From Planosporangium sp963837285 (GTDB lineage: Bacteria; Actinomycetota; Actinomycetes; Mycobacteriales; Micromonosporaceae): a stretch of 64,000 bases of DNA. Positions within the stretch are counted from its first letter, which is position 1. Each line of letters begins with the position of its first letter. Location: positions 620,001 to 684,000 of the forward strand of contig CAWIMS010000006.1 of NCBI GenBank assembly GCA_963837285.1, written 5' to 3'. The notes beneath the pieces are model-generated. The model had not been told where the DNA came from. It worked only from the letters and a program-made list of their open reading frames with translations, and did no database searches. The position numbers and the translations under genes were made by a program. Of the stretch, positions 45,177 through 53,674 are shown one piece after another.

Positions 45177-46339
45177 TCTCACCACGGGCAGCGATCGTCG
45201 GGATCGGCGCCACCGAGTTCTCCAAGGACTCCGGCCGCAGCGAACTGCGGCTCGCCGCCGAGGCGGTGCGGGCCGCGCTGGCGGACGCCGCGATCGTACC
45301 GTCTGAAGTGGACGGACTGGTGACGTTCACGATGGACGGCAACGACGAGATCGCCGTCGCCCGCGAGCTGGGGATGGGGGAGCTGCGGTTCTTCGGCCGG
45401 ATCGGGTACGGCGGCGGCGCGGCGTGCGCGACCGTGCGGCACGCGGCGATGGCCGTGGCGACCGGGGCGGCCGACGTCGTGGTCTGCTACCGGGCGCTCA
45501 ACGAACGGTCGGGTCGCCGGTTCGGCCAGGTGTCCCGGGCCGCCACCACGGCGCCGACCACGTCCGGAGTGGACAACGGCTGGCACTATCCGCTGGGCCT
45601 CGGCACGCCGGCCGCCACCGTCGCGATGGCCGCCCGGCGCTACATGCACGTGTACGGCGCGACGAGCGAGGACTTCGGCCGGGTGGCGGTCGCCGACCGG
45701 CGGCACGCCGCGACCAACCCGTCGGCGTGGTTCCACGGGCGCCCGATCACGCTCGCCGAGCACCAGGCGTCCCGGTGGATCGTGGAACCGTTGCGGCTGC
45801 TCGACTGCTGCCAGGAGAGCGACGGTGCGGTGGCCGTGGTGGTGACCGGCCTGGCCCGGGCTCTGGACACCCCGCACCGGCCGGCGGTCATCCTCGCGGC
45901 CGCCCAGGGCAGCGGCACCGACCAGTACGTGATGACCAGCTACTACCGCGACGAGCTGACCGGCCTGCCGGAGATGGGGGTGGTCGGCCGGCAACTGTGG
46001 GCGCAGGCCGGCGTCGGGGCGGCCGACATCCGGACGGCGGTGCTGTACGACCACTTCACGCCGTACGTGCTGATGCAGCTGGAGGAGCTGGGGTTCTGCC
46101 CGCGCGGGGAGGCCCGGCACTTCATCGCCGACCGGGCCATCGAGCTGGGCGGGCGGCTGCCGGTCAACCCGCACGGTGGCCAGCTCGGCGAGGCGTACAT
46201 CCACGGCATGAACGGCATCGCGGAAGGGGTACGCCAGATCCGGGGGAGCGCGGTGAACCAGGTCCCGGGTGACGGCCCGGTCCTGGTCACCGCCGGCACC
46301 GGAGTGCCGACGAGCGCCCTGATCCTCGGCCTAGCGTGA
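45173..46339 (+). CDS. ltp2: Thiolase-like steroid side-chain aldolase Ltp2
   Basis: 388 residues, equal in length to mycobacterial Ltp2 (386). A thiolase-fold lipid-transfer protein: IVGIGATEFSKDSGRSELRL, a central YGGGAACATVRHAAMAVATG and the C-terminal VNPHGGQLGEAYIHGMNG. With the DUF35 part of ChsH2 it performs the retro-aldol cleavage that removes the last three side-chain carbons as propionyl-CoA and leaves the 17-ketone. GTG 45173 overlaps the chsH1 stop (GTGA). Last gene of the side-chain operon; repeat copy 5 lies 16 bp downstream. Confidence 0.9.
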   Translation: MISPRAAIVGIGATEFSKDSGRSELRLAAEAVRAALADAAIVPSEVDGLVTFTMDGNDEIAVARELGMGELRFFGRIGYGGGAACATVRHAAMAVATGAADVVVCYRALNERSGRRFGQVSRAATTAPTTSGVDNGWHYPLGLGTPAATVAMAARRYMHVYGATSEDFGRVAVADRRHAATNPSAWFHGRPITLAEHQASRWIVEPLRLLDCCQESDGAVAVVVTGLARALDTPHRPAVILAAAQGSGTDQYVMTSYYRDELTGLPEMGVVGRQLWAQAGVGAADIRTAVLYDHFTPYVLMQLEELGFCPRGEARHFIADRAIELGGRLPVNPHGGQLGEAYIHGMNGIAEGVRQIRGSAVNQVPGDGPVLVTAGTGVPTSALILGLA

Positions 46340-46355
46340 CCGACGGCCCGCTCAA

Positions 46356-46430
46356 GATCGGCACAACTTCCCGGAAGTTGTTGCCTCAGGGGGTCGGAAT
46401 GGCCACTATTTCCGGGAAGTTGTGCCGATC
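46356..46430. repeat. 75-bp palindromic repeat, copy 5
   Basis: Lies between the convergent ltp2 and chsH3-like genes. The outer 24 bp of the arms pair perfectly and the inner part less well. Its right end GATC is the start of the 27-bp tandem array. Confidence 0.9.
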
Positions 46431-46615
46431 TTGTGGTCCGGGGCCTACGGGCCGATCTTGTGGTCCGGGGCCTACGGGCCGATCTTGTGGTCCGGGGCCT
46501 ACGGGCCGATCTTGTGGTCCGGGGCCTACGGGCCGATCTTGTGGTCCGGGGCCTACGGGCCGATCTTGTGGTCCGGGGCCTACGGGCCGATCTTGTGGTC
46601 CGGGGCCTACGGGCC
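46427..46615. repeat. Tandem array, 27-bp unit, seven identical copies
   Basis: Seven units of exactly 27 bp, each starting GATCTTGTGGTCCGGGGCCT, with no spacers. The first unit shares its GATC with repeat copy 5. CTACGG in the last unit supplies the stop codon of the chsH3-like gene on the other strand. All copies are identical, so expansion is recent. Confidence 0.96.
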
Positions 46616-47458
46616 GATCATGAGGACCGTGTCCGCCAGGGCCGGCGCGTCGTCGCGGTCGGCCACCGTCACGGTCAGCACCAGCCGGTCGGGTGCCTCG
46701 ACCCGGACCCGGGTGCGCAGCGTCTCGCCCGGGTACACCACGCCGGCGAAGCGCGCCGAGTACCCGGTGACCCGGCCGGCGTCGCCGTCCAGCAGGGCGT
46801 CGACGACCGTCCGGCACACCACGCCGTACGTGCACAGCCCGTGCAGGATCGGGCGGGGAAAGCCGGCCCGGGCCGCGAACGCCGGGTCGACGTGCAGCGG
46901 GTTACGGTCGCCGCACAGCCGGTACCAGAGCGCCTGCGCCGGCCAGGTCGGGGCCTCCAGCACGGCATCCGGTGCACGCTCCGGGACAGCCACGCGACCC
47001 GACTCGCCCCGATGGCCACCGAAGCCGCCCTCACCCCGTACAAAGATGGTTGTTCTGGTGGTGAACAGCGGCTCGCCGGCCGGGTCGGCGGCGCGGGTCT
47101 CCACGACGATGACCGCGGCGCTGCCCTTGTCCTGGACGTCGGCGATGACCGACCGGGTGCGGGCCTTGCCGTTGACCGGCAGCGGCTGGTGCACGGTCAG
47201 CTCCTGCCGGCCGTGCAGCGCCGCTGCCAGGTCGACGTCGATGCCGGGCATGGTGAGTACGGGTGGCGCGGTGTCCCGCAGGGTCGGCGCGACCACGGCG
47301 AACGTCGGCAGTACCCGCAGCTCACGCTCGTACACGTAACGCAGGTCGTCCGGGCCGGCCCCGATCGCGAGGTGGTAGAGCAGCACGTCGGACGCGGTCC
47401 AGGACAGGTCGTGCGAGGGCAGCTCGGCGCCGATGGCGACGGCCGGGTCGATCGGCAT
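46607..47458 (-). CDS. MaoC-family enoyl-CoA hydratase (ChsH3/Hsd4B-like)
   Basis: 283 residues, a double hot-dog hydratase. The second domain has the hydratase motif YRLCGDRNPLHVDPAFAARAGF with catalytic Asp and His, and GLCTYGVVCRTVV. In mycobacteria the equivalent gene (Rv3538) sits beside kstD (Rv3537), as here, and hydrates the five-carbon side-chain enoyl-CoA. Start and the kstD stop overlap (TGATG). The final codons and stop lie inside the 27-bp tandem array, so the C-terminus may have been altered by it. Confidence 0.87.
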   Translation of the reverse strand: MPIDPAVAIGAELPSHDLSWTASDVLLYHLAIGAGPDDLRYVYERELRVLPTFAVVAPTLRDTAPPVLTMPGIDVDLAAALHGRQELTVHQPLPVNGKARTRSVIADVQDKGSAAVIVVETRAADPAGEPLFTTRTTIFVRGEGGFGGHRGESGRVAVPERAPDAVLEAPTWPAQALWYRLCGDRNPLHVDPAFAARAGFPRPILHGLCTYGVVCRTVVDALLDGDAGRVTGYSARFAGVVYPGETLRTRVRVEAPDRLVLTVTVADRDDAPALADTVLMIGP

Positions 47459-49095
47459 CAGTCCTCCAAAAGGCCGGCAAGATCCAGCGCGGCGATGTAC
47501 CCGAAGGTCATGGCCGGACCGATCGTGGCGCCGGCGCCCGCGTAGCTGCGGCCCATGACCGCGGCGCTCGCGTTGCCGGCGGCGTACAGCCCGGGAATCG
47601 GTGTGCCGTCCGGCCGGAGGACGCGCGCCCGCGAATCCGTCCGCAGGCCGCCCTTGGTGCCGAGGTCGCCGGGCACCACCCGGATCGCGTAGAAGGGCGG
47701 TTTGCCGACCGGCCCGAGGCACGGGTTCGGGCGGTTGCGCGGGTCGCCGTAGTAGCGGTCGTACACCGAGTCGCCACGGTGGAAGTCGTCGTCGTTGCCG
47801 GTCGTGGCGAAGCCGTTGAACCGGTCCAGCGTGTGTTGGAGCGCGCCGGCCGGCACCGCGATCTGCTCGGCCAGCGCGCCGACGGTCGGCGCCTGGTACA
47901 CGGCGCCCGCACGGTACCAGCGGCGGGGCAGCGGCCGGCGCGGTGGCAGCCCGGCGAACACGTACCGGTCGCGGTAGCGCTGGTCGGCGATCAGCCATGC
48001 CGGCACCGCGTCGCAGTCGTACATGGCGCGGACCGCGTCGATGTACGGCGCGGCCTCGTTGACGAACCGCTCGCCGCCGCCGTTGACCAGCAGGCAGCCG
48101 GGCAGGCTGCGCTCGGCCAGGCAGAAGTACGGGCCGCCGGACAGCGGGATCGACGGGCCCCACCACGCCTCGTCCATCAGGTCGAGCGCCGCGCCGACGG
48201 CCGCCCCGGCCAGGATGCCGTCGCCGGTGTTGCTCCGCGCCCCCACCGTCCACCCTGTACCGATCGGCGGACGCTGGTACCGCTGCCGCATGGACGCGTT
48301 GTGCTCGAAGCCGCCGGAGGCCATGAGGACGCCGCGGGTGGCGCGAATCGGGGTGGAGTCTCCACAGTAGACACCGATCACCCGGCGCCGGTCGACTTCG
48401 AGCCCGGTCATCGGGGTGTCCAGGCGGACCGGCACGCCGGCCTCGGCCAGCCCGGCCCGCAGCCCGGCGGCGAGCGCCTGGCCCATGCTGAGCATCCGCC
48501 GGCCGAGGCCGCGGGCAACCGCTGTTCGCGCGAGCACCCGGCCGGTGGTGAGCAGGGCGCGCGGGTGCCGGGTGCCCAGGCTGAGCCACCGGTAGTCGGC
48601 GGCGGTGATGGTCACCGGCGTCGCGATGTACGGCGGGTTCAGGGTGGCCAGTTCAGCACCGAGCACCCGGCCGTCGAGCGGTACCGGCTCGATCGTGCGC
48701 CCCTGCGGCAGGCCGCCCGGCGCCTCCGGGTAGTAGTCCGGGTAGCCGGGCACCCAGGCGAAGTCGAGCGGGGTGTGCGCCTGGACGAAGGACAGCATCG
48801 GCGGGCCGTGGTCGAGCATGGCCCGCTGGCGCGCGACCGGTACCTCGTCGCCGACCACGTGGGCCAGGTACTTGGTCGCCCACTCGGCGGTGTCGGCGAC
48901 CCCGGCCCGGCGCAGCACGTCGTTGCCGGGAATCCAGAGGCCGCCGCCGGACCGCGCGGTCGACCCGCCGAACCGGTCCGCCTTCTCGACCACCACGGTG
49001 CGCAGGCCGTGGCGGGCGGCGGCGAGCGCGGCGGTCATCCCGGCCGCGCCGCTGCCGACCACGACGACGTCGAACTCCGTTGCGTTCTCCGTCAC
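47458..49095 (-). CDS. kstD2: 3-oxosteroid 1-dehydrogenase, second copy
   Basis: 545 residues; same blocks as the first copy: VVVVGSGAAGMTAAL, GYPDYYPEAPGG, EAWWGPSIPLSGGPYF, PGDLGTKGGLRTD and GLYAAGNASAAVMGRSYAG. Its neighbour is the Hsd4B/ChsH3-like gene, as in the mycobacterial kstD locus, so this may be the positional orthologue. GTG 49095 lies directly against a perfect KstR box with no ribosome-binding site between, implying leaderless translation. Two kstD genes may differ in preference for intact or shortened side chains. Confidence 0.88.
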   Translation of the reverse strand: MTENATEFDVVVVGSGAAGMTAALAAARHGLRTVVVEKADRFGGSTARSGGGLWIPGNDVLRRAGVADTAEWATKYLAHVVGDEVPVARQRAMLDHGPPMLSFVQAHTPLDFAWVPGYPDYYPEAPGGLPQGRTIEPVPLDGRVLGAELATLNPPYIATPVTITAADYRWLSLGTRHPRALLTTGRVLARTAVARGLGRRMLSMGQALAAGLRAGLAEAGVPVRLDTPMTGLEVDRRRVIGVYCGDSTPIRATRGVLMASGGFEHNASMRQRYQRPPIGTGWTVGARSNTGDGILAGAAVGAALDLMDEAWWGPSIPLSGGPYFCLAERSLPGCLLVNGGGERFVNEAAPYIDAVRAMYDCDAVPAWLIADQRYRDRYVFAGLPPRRPLPRRWYRAGAVYQAPTVGALAEQIAVPAGALQHTLDRFNGFATTGNDDDFHRGDSVYDRYYGDPRNRPNPCLGPVGKPPFYAIRVVPGDLGTKGGLRTDSRARVLRPDGTPIPGLYAAGNASAAVMGRSYAGAGATIGPAMTFGYIAALDLAGLLED

Positions 49096-49109
49096 TAGAA
49101 CAGGTTATA
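49096..49109. promoter_or_regulatory. KstR operator between divergent kstD2 and FAD dehydrogenase
   Basis: TAGAACAGGTTATA, a perfect TNNAACNNGTTNNA match, is immediately adjacent to the kstD2 GTG on the left and 38 bp before the GTG of the divergent gene. One site could control both. Confidence 0.88.
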
Positions 49110-49147
49110 GTTTTTCCGGGGCGCGCGCTATCTCCCGGGGAGCTGCC

Positions 49148-50719
49148 GTGAGTTGGGATGTGCAGGTGGATGTGGTGGTCGTCGGGTTCGGTGCCGCGGG
49201 TGCCTGCGCGGCGATCGAGGCGGCGGACGCGGGTGCCGACGTGGTCGTGCTCGACCGGTTCGGCGGCGGCGGCGCGACCGCGCTGTCCGGCGGCGTGGTC
49301 TATGCCGGCGGCGGCACGGAGTACCAGCGGGCGGCTGGGGTCGACGACTCGCCCGAGGCGATGTACGCGTACCTGCGCACCGAGGTCGGTGACGTGGTGT
49401 CGGCGGACACCCTGCGGGCGTTCTGCCGGGACAGTGTGGCCCAGCTCGACTGGCTGAGCCGGCAGGGGGTGCCGTTCGAGGCGAGCCTCTGCCCGTACAA
49501 GACCTCGTACCCGACCAACCGGCACTACCTGTACTACTCCGGCAGCGAGGTGTCGGCCCGGGACGTTGCCGCGCCGGCTCCCCGCGGTCACCGCGCCCGG
49601 GGGCGTGGGACGTCGGGTGCCGTGCTGTTCGACCGGCTCGCGTCGGCGGCGCGGCAGCGCGGGGTGCGCGTACTCACCCAGACCCGCGCGCGCCGGCTGC
49701 TGACCGGTGACGACGCAAGCGTGATCGGCGTCGAGTGCACGGCGCTGCGCGGCGCACCGGCGCTCGCCCACCGGTTCCTGCACCGGGTCGCCACCAAACC
49801 CTGGCTGTACGTGCCGAAGCTCGGCCGGCTGCTGCACCGCCCGGTGGCGTGGCTGGAGCGCCGGTACGGCCGGGCACTGCGGGTACACGCCCGGCGTGGC
49901 GTCGTGCTCTCCGCCGGTGGCTTCGTGGCCAACCGGGCGATGATGCGCGAGCATGCGCCCGGGTACCGGGGCGGGCTGCCGCTGGGCACGCCGGCCGACG
50001 ACGGTAGCGGGATCCGGCTCGGTACCGAGGTCGGCGCCGCCACCGCCCACCTGGACCGGGTGTCGGTGTGGCGGTTCCTCAGCCCACCGGCGGCCCTGCT
50101 GCGCGGGGTGCTGGTCGACCGGTCCGGCCGCCGGGTCGGCGACGAGTCCCGCTACGGCGCCGCGATCGGGGAGGCCGTGGTGACCCGGCACGACGGCTGG
50201 GCCTGGCTGCTGGTCGACCGCGATGTCCTGGCTCAGGCCCGGCGCGAGATGCGCGGCCAGACGCTGTGGTTCCAGCGGATACAGGCACGGTACCTGCTGA
50301 CGTTCGCCCGGCGTAGCGCATCGACCGTGGCCGACGTGGCCGTGCGCGCCGGGATCGACCCCGAGGCGCTGGTGGCGACCGTGACGGAGTACAACGACGC
50401 GGCGCGCGCCGGGCTCGCCGATCCGGCGGGTAAGCCGGCCGACCTGGTCGGCCCGCTGGACCGGTCGCCGTACTCGCTGATCGACTGCTCGGTGCGGCCG
50501 CGGCTCGCGTACCCGGCCCCGATCCTGACCCTCGGCGGGCTGTGCGTGGTCGAGGAGACCGGCCAGGTACGCCGGGACGACGGGTCGCCGATCGCCGGCC
50601 TGTACGCCGCGGGCCGGACCGCCGTGGGGGTCTGCTCCCGCTCGTACGTCAGCGGGTTGTCGCTGGCCGACTGCGTGTTCTCCGGCCGCCGCGCTGGCTG
50701 CCACGCGGCGGACGGATAG
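49148..50719 (+). CDS. KstD-like FAD-dependent steroid dehydrogenase (possible delta4-(5alpha) type)
   Basis: 523 residues. FAD-binding N-terminus VVVVGFGAAGACAAIEA with VVLDRFGGGGATALSGG; the C-terminal FAD block is GLYAAGRTAVGVCSRSYVSG. It lacks the DLGTKGG signature of the two kstD genes. The YxS pair in SRSYVSG (about Tyr500, Ser502) recalls the active-site Tyr/Ser of Rhodococcus delta4-(5alpha)-KstD, which converts 5alpha-3-ketosteroids to 4-enes. A general fumarate-reductase-like flavoprotein is the alternative. GTG 49148 is 38 bp from the shared KstR box, so it is probably part of the regulon. Confidence 0.72.
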   Translation: MSWDVQVDVVVVGFGAAGACAAIEAADAGADVVVLDRFGGGGATALSGGVVYAGGGTEYQRAAGVDDSPEAMYAYLRTEVGDVVSADTLRAFCRDSVAQLDWLSRQGVPFEASLCPYKTSYPTNRHYLYYSGSEVSARDVAAPAPRGHRARGRGTSGAVLFDRLASAARQRGVRVLTQTRARRLLTGDDASVIGVECTALRGAPALAHRFLHRVATKPWLYVPKLGRLLHRPVAWLERRYGRALRVHARRGVVLSAGGFVANRAMMREHAPGYRGGLPLGTPADDGSGIRLGTEVGAATAHLDRVSVWRFLSPPAALLRGVLVDRSGRRVGDESRYGAAIGEAVVTRHDGWAWLLVDRDVLAQARREMRGQTLWFQRIQARYLLTFARRSASTVADVAVRAGIDPEALVATVTEYNDAARAGLADPAGKPADLVGPLDRSPYSLIDCSVRPRLAYPAPILTLGGLCVVEETGQVRRDDGSPIAGLYAAGRTAVGVCSRSYVSGLSLADCVFSGRRAGCHAADG

Positions 50720-50766
50720 CTGGCTACCGGAACCGAGCAAAGGACTGGACTGACATCGCAGTCATG

Positions 50767-51222
50767 TCACTGTCGTTGTTCCATAGCCACGGAGAGTACA
50801 ACCGCCGCTGCTCGTGACGCGTCGGCCAGCACGTCACACTCCCACAGCCGGATGACCTGCCATCCCGCTTCCATGGCCAAAGCGTCGGCTCGGCGGTCGC
50901 GGGCACGGTTACGACGTAGCTTCTCGTCCCAGAGGGCGGCGTTTGGACCGCTGAACGATTTCCTGCCGTGCAGGTCGCATCCGTGCCAGAAACAGCCATC
51001 GACGAAGACAGCGATCTTGAACCGGGGAAGAACGAAGTCAGGCGTGCAGCCGGTTGCCAGGCGGCGCTGAAGCCGGAAGCGGAGCCCGAGTGCGTGGACT
51101 GCGCGGCGCAGTTCGACCTCCGGCCTAGTGTGCGCCTTCTTCCGTCCGCTCAGATGACGGCCAGCGCGGGTCGAAACCCACCCGCCTCGCCCTCGGTCTT
51201 CAGGCTTCTCGTCTTGAGCCAT
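50767..51222 (-). CDS. vsr: Very short patch repair (Vsr) endonuclease
   Basis: 151 residues from ATG 51222. The family blocks TRPEVELRRAVHALGLRFRL, TPDFVLPRFKIAVFVDGCFW and FWHGCDLHGRK are all present; the Asp in PDFVLP and the His after CFW are catalytic or metal ligands. It nicks next to T:G mismatches that arise by deamination of 5-methylcytosine at methylase sites, so it belongs with the C5-methyltransferase downstream. Transcribed away from the restriction and methylase genes. Confidence 0.93.
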   Translation of the reverse strand: MAQDEKPEDRGRGGWVSTRAGRHLSGRKKAHTRPEVELRRAVHALGLRFRLQRRLATGCTPDFVLPRFKIAVFVDGCFWHGCDLHGRKSFSGPNAALWDEKLRRNRARDRRADALAMEAGWQVIRLWECDVLADASRAAAVVLSVAMEQRQ

Positions 51223-51272
51223 TCGGCGCGTCCCCCCGATCCGGACGCCGGTCCGCAGGCCATGATGTTCGA

Positions 51273-52448
51273 ATGCCAGAGTGGGTAGCAGGGCGATCCT
51301 ACGCGCGGGTCTACACGACAAGTGGACGTACGGACCTTCATACCTACCTACGCTCCGCAGTGGAGCAGTCGGGCGGGCGCGTACTCTATGCGAGCAGCCC
51401 GAACCGCGCACCGGTCTATCTCGGTATTCAGACGCCTGAAGACCAGCGCGTTGGCGTTTTGACCTACCCCTTCCGGGCTACGCATCGATTGATCCGCAAC
51501 AGGCCCGCCGATGAGCACAGGCTGCAAATCCGCTACGGAGCGGAAGCGAGCTGGAACGACAAGCATCCAGTCGCGCGGGATGTTGCGAGCGTGGACACCA
51601 CAGTGATCTTGGGCGTGCACCTGGAAGCGGAGTTACTGATTGGATTGGACCCGTCACTTTACGATCCGTTGCCGATGGGGATCTCCGTCGAGTTCAAGGA
51701 CCGAGAAGTTCAGGCGGCGCAGGCGAGTGGCTGGCACGTCTTCGAGCGTGACAATATCGCCGGTCGGCGTCGCCCAGTGCGCCGAGCACTGGAAGGACTC
51801 GAGACGATCGTAGTCTTTCGCCCGGACCAGCTCCTGCGCTACGTCCGGCTGGAGCGAGAAGCGACAGACCTGGGCCTAGACCCTGCGTTGCGCTACTCCG
51901 CAGCTCAGGCGATCGGCGAGCGAACCGGGCGCATCGAGCCAGTCGGGTCAGTGCACCAGCTCGAAGAGCAATTCGCGATGAGCAGCGCTGAGATCCTAGA
52001 CGTTATCAGTAGGCGTAACCGGTTGTCGGTCGCAGTTCGGGGTGGCGTGGCGGAGCACCACCTTGAACGGAACCTTCGTGCCGATGGTCAGGTCGCGAAC
52101 GTCGAGCGCCTGGACGAGGACGGCATGCCTGACTTCCGCGTGCTCTTGAAGGATGGCAGAACGTTGCTTGTGGAGTGCAAGAACTGCTCGCCCGAGCGGT
52201 ACGCGAATGGGGACATCAAGGTCGAGGTCCAGAAGACCCGTGCCACCCAAGGCGACCCCGCGGGCCGGCTGTACAGGGCGGACCAGTTTGACGTTGTCGC
52301 TGCGTGCCTGTACCCGCCGACGAGGAACTGGGTCTTTGCGTTCCAGGCGACCGACGCCCTCGCGCGTCACCGTGAGTATCCGGATCGGCTGAACCCGCTG
52401 CAACGAGTGACCGACCGATGGGCCCAGCGCCTCTGCGATCTCATGTAG
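51273..52448 (+). CDS. Probable type II restriction endonuclease (PD-(D/E)XK fold)
   Basis: 391 residues. The C-terminal third carries MPDFRVLLKDGRTLLVECKN, a textbook PD-X(n)-ECK catalytic motif, followed by a Lys-rich helix. The N-terminal ~200 residues match nothing I recognise and may be the target-recognition domain. Placed 49 bp ahead of a C5-cytosine methyltransferase and divergent from vsr, so a restriction enzyme is the natural role. Codon use is less GC-biased than in the steroid genes on either side, which suggests acquisition. Specificity cannot be predicted. Confidence 0.78.
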   Translation: MPEWVAGRSYARVYTTSGRTDLHTYLRSAVEQSGGRVLYASSPNRAPVYLGIQTPEDQRVGVLTYPFRATHRLIRNRPADEHRLQIRYGAEASWNDKHPVARDVASVDTTVILGVHLEAELLIGLDPSLYDPLPMGISVEFKDREVQAAQASGWHVFERDNIAGRRRPVRRALEGLETIVVFRPDQLLRYVRLEREATDLGLDPALRYSAAQAIGERTGRIEPVGSVHQLEEQFAMSSAEILDVISRRNRLSVAVRGGVAEHHLERNLRADGQVANVERLDEDGMPDFRVLLKDGRTLLVECKNCSPERYANGDIKVEVQKTRATQGDPAGRLYRADQFDVVAACLYPPTRNWVFAFQATDALARHREYPDRLNPLQRVTDRWAQRLCDLM

Positions 52449-52497
52449 CCCGCGCGCCGCCGTGATTCTGTCATACCACCGTGGCAGATTGACCCGC

Positions 52498-53568
52498 GTG
52501 TTGACCAACTATGGGCCTGCGATCTCGCTCTTCTCGGGTGCTGGCGGACTGGACCTTGGGGTCGAGGCCGCTGGTTTCCGGGTCTGCGCGGCGGTCGAGC
52601 GCGACAGCGACGCCGCCGACACCATGGAGAAGAACTTCGTCCATCTTGCCTCGCCGGTCATCAGGGCCGACATTCTCGAGGTGCCTACGCGGAGCATCCT
52701 TGCCGCCGCCGGACTGCGCAAGCACGAGCGACCTGCACTGCTTGTCGGTGGACCGCCGTGCACGCCGTTCAGCAAGTCCGGATTCTGGCTCGACTGGAAG
52801 CGGGCAGGGTTGGACGCCAACGCGAGCTTGCTCCAAGCCTTCACGCGAGTCCTCGCTGAGGCGAAACCCCGGGCGTTCCTACTTGAGAACGTCTATGCCC
52901 TTACCTACAACAACCGTGCTAGCCGGCCAGCGTACGAACGATTGATGCGGGAGATCGACGAGGCTGGTTATGAATGCCTCTCTGGAGTACTGAATGCCGC
53001 TGATTACGGTGTGCCGCAAGCGCGGCCTAGGCTGTTCGTGATCGGCGTGCCCAGAGGGAAGCCGGTGCCGCAGCTGCCGTTGCCGACGCACCACGGCCAA
53101 TGGGAACGCCGCACCACTGGGTCGACAACGGGCATTCGTCACGTCGGCTCGTTCGAGGCGCTCGCTGGGCTGACGTGTCCTCCCGAGCCGGAGGAGGTCT
53201 TGCGAGGCCAGTACGCACATCTCCTGAGAGAGATACCGCCGGGCTCGAACTACCTTCACTTCACCCGGGAGCGGGGGCATCCTAGCCCGGTCTTCAAGTG
53301 GCGCAGCCGCTACTGGTCATTTCTTCTCAAACTAGATCCCGAGCGGCCGTCACCCACGATCCAGGCACAGCCAGGTCCGAATGTCGGACCCTTTCATTGG
53401 GAGAACCGCCGGCTTCGTGTGGGGGAGATCAAGAGACTCTTCACCTTTCCAGATGGCTTTGAGATCGTTGGCAGCCGAGCCTCGGTGCAGGCCCAACTCG
53501 GGAACAGCGTCCCCCCACTCCTCGCCCAACAGGTCGCCCAGGCGCTGGCTCACGCACTCGGTAAATAG
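52498..53568 (+). CDS. DNA (cytosine-5-)-methyltransferase
   Basis: About 356 residues from GTG 52498 (GTG 52462 is an alternative). Conserved motifs in order: I, AISLFSGAGGLDLG; IV with the catalytic Cys, GGPPCTPFSKSG; VI, FLLENVYA; VIII, QARPRLFVIGVP; a recognition region (~210-300); and X, QLGNSVPPLLAQQVA. It protects the host from the upstream nuclease and creates the 5mC sites that Vsr repairs. Base composition is lower in GC than in the flanks. Confidence 0.95.
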   Translation: MLTNYGPAISLFSGAGGLDLGVEAAGFRVCAAVERDSDAADTMEKNFVHLASPVIRADILEVPTRSILAAAGLRKHERPALLVGGPPCTPFSKSGFWLDWKRAGLDANASLLQAFTRVLAEAKPRAFLLENVYALTYNNRASRPAYERLMREIDEAGYECLSGVLNAADYGVPQARPRLFVIGVPRGKPVPQLPLPTHHGQWERRTTGSTTGIRHVGSFEALAGLTCPPEPEEVLRGQYAHLLREIPPGSNYLHFTRERGHPSPVFKWRSRYWSFLLKLDPERPSPTIQAQPGPNVGPFHWENRRLRVGEIKRLFTFPDGFEIVGSRASVQAQLGNSVPPLLAQQVAQALAHALGK

Positions 53569-53674
53569 AAGTGCGCAGATCGTGATGCCAAGTCCAGTTA
53601 ACAAGTTCCGCGTCGTCGCTTGACATAGGCACAGGCGCAGTGCCGTGGCGGGCGGTACGCCCACGGACGCGATT

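Noticed and set aside
46427..46615. Tandem 27-bp units as a CRISPR array
   Set aside because: Units are directly abutting with no unique spacers, and no cas genes are present.
46422..47545. Rightward ORFs with repeated GPILWSGAY or VVRGLRAD peptides
   Set aside because: They are translations of the 27-bp array followed by the antisense of the chsH3-like gene; there is no ribosome-binding site or family.
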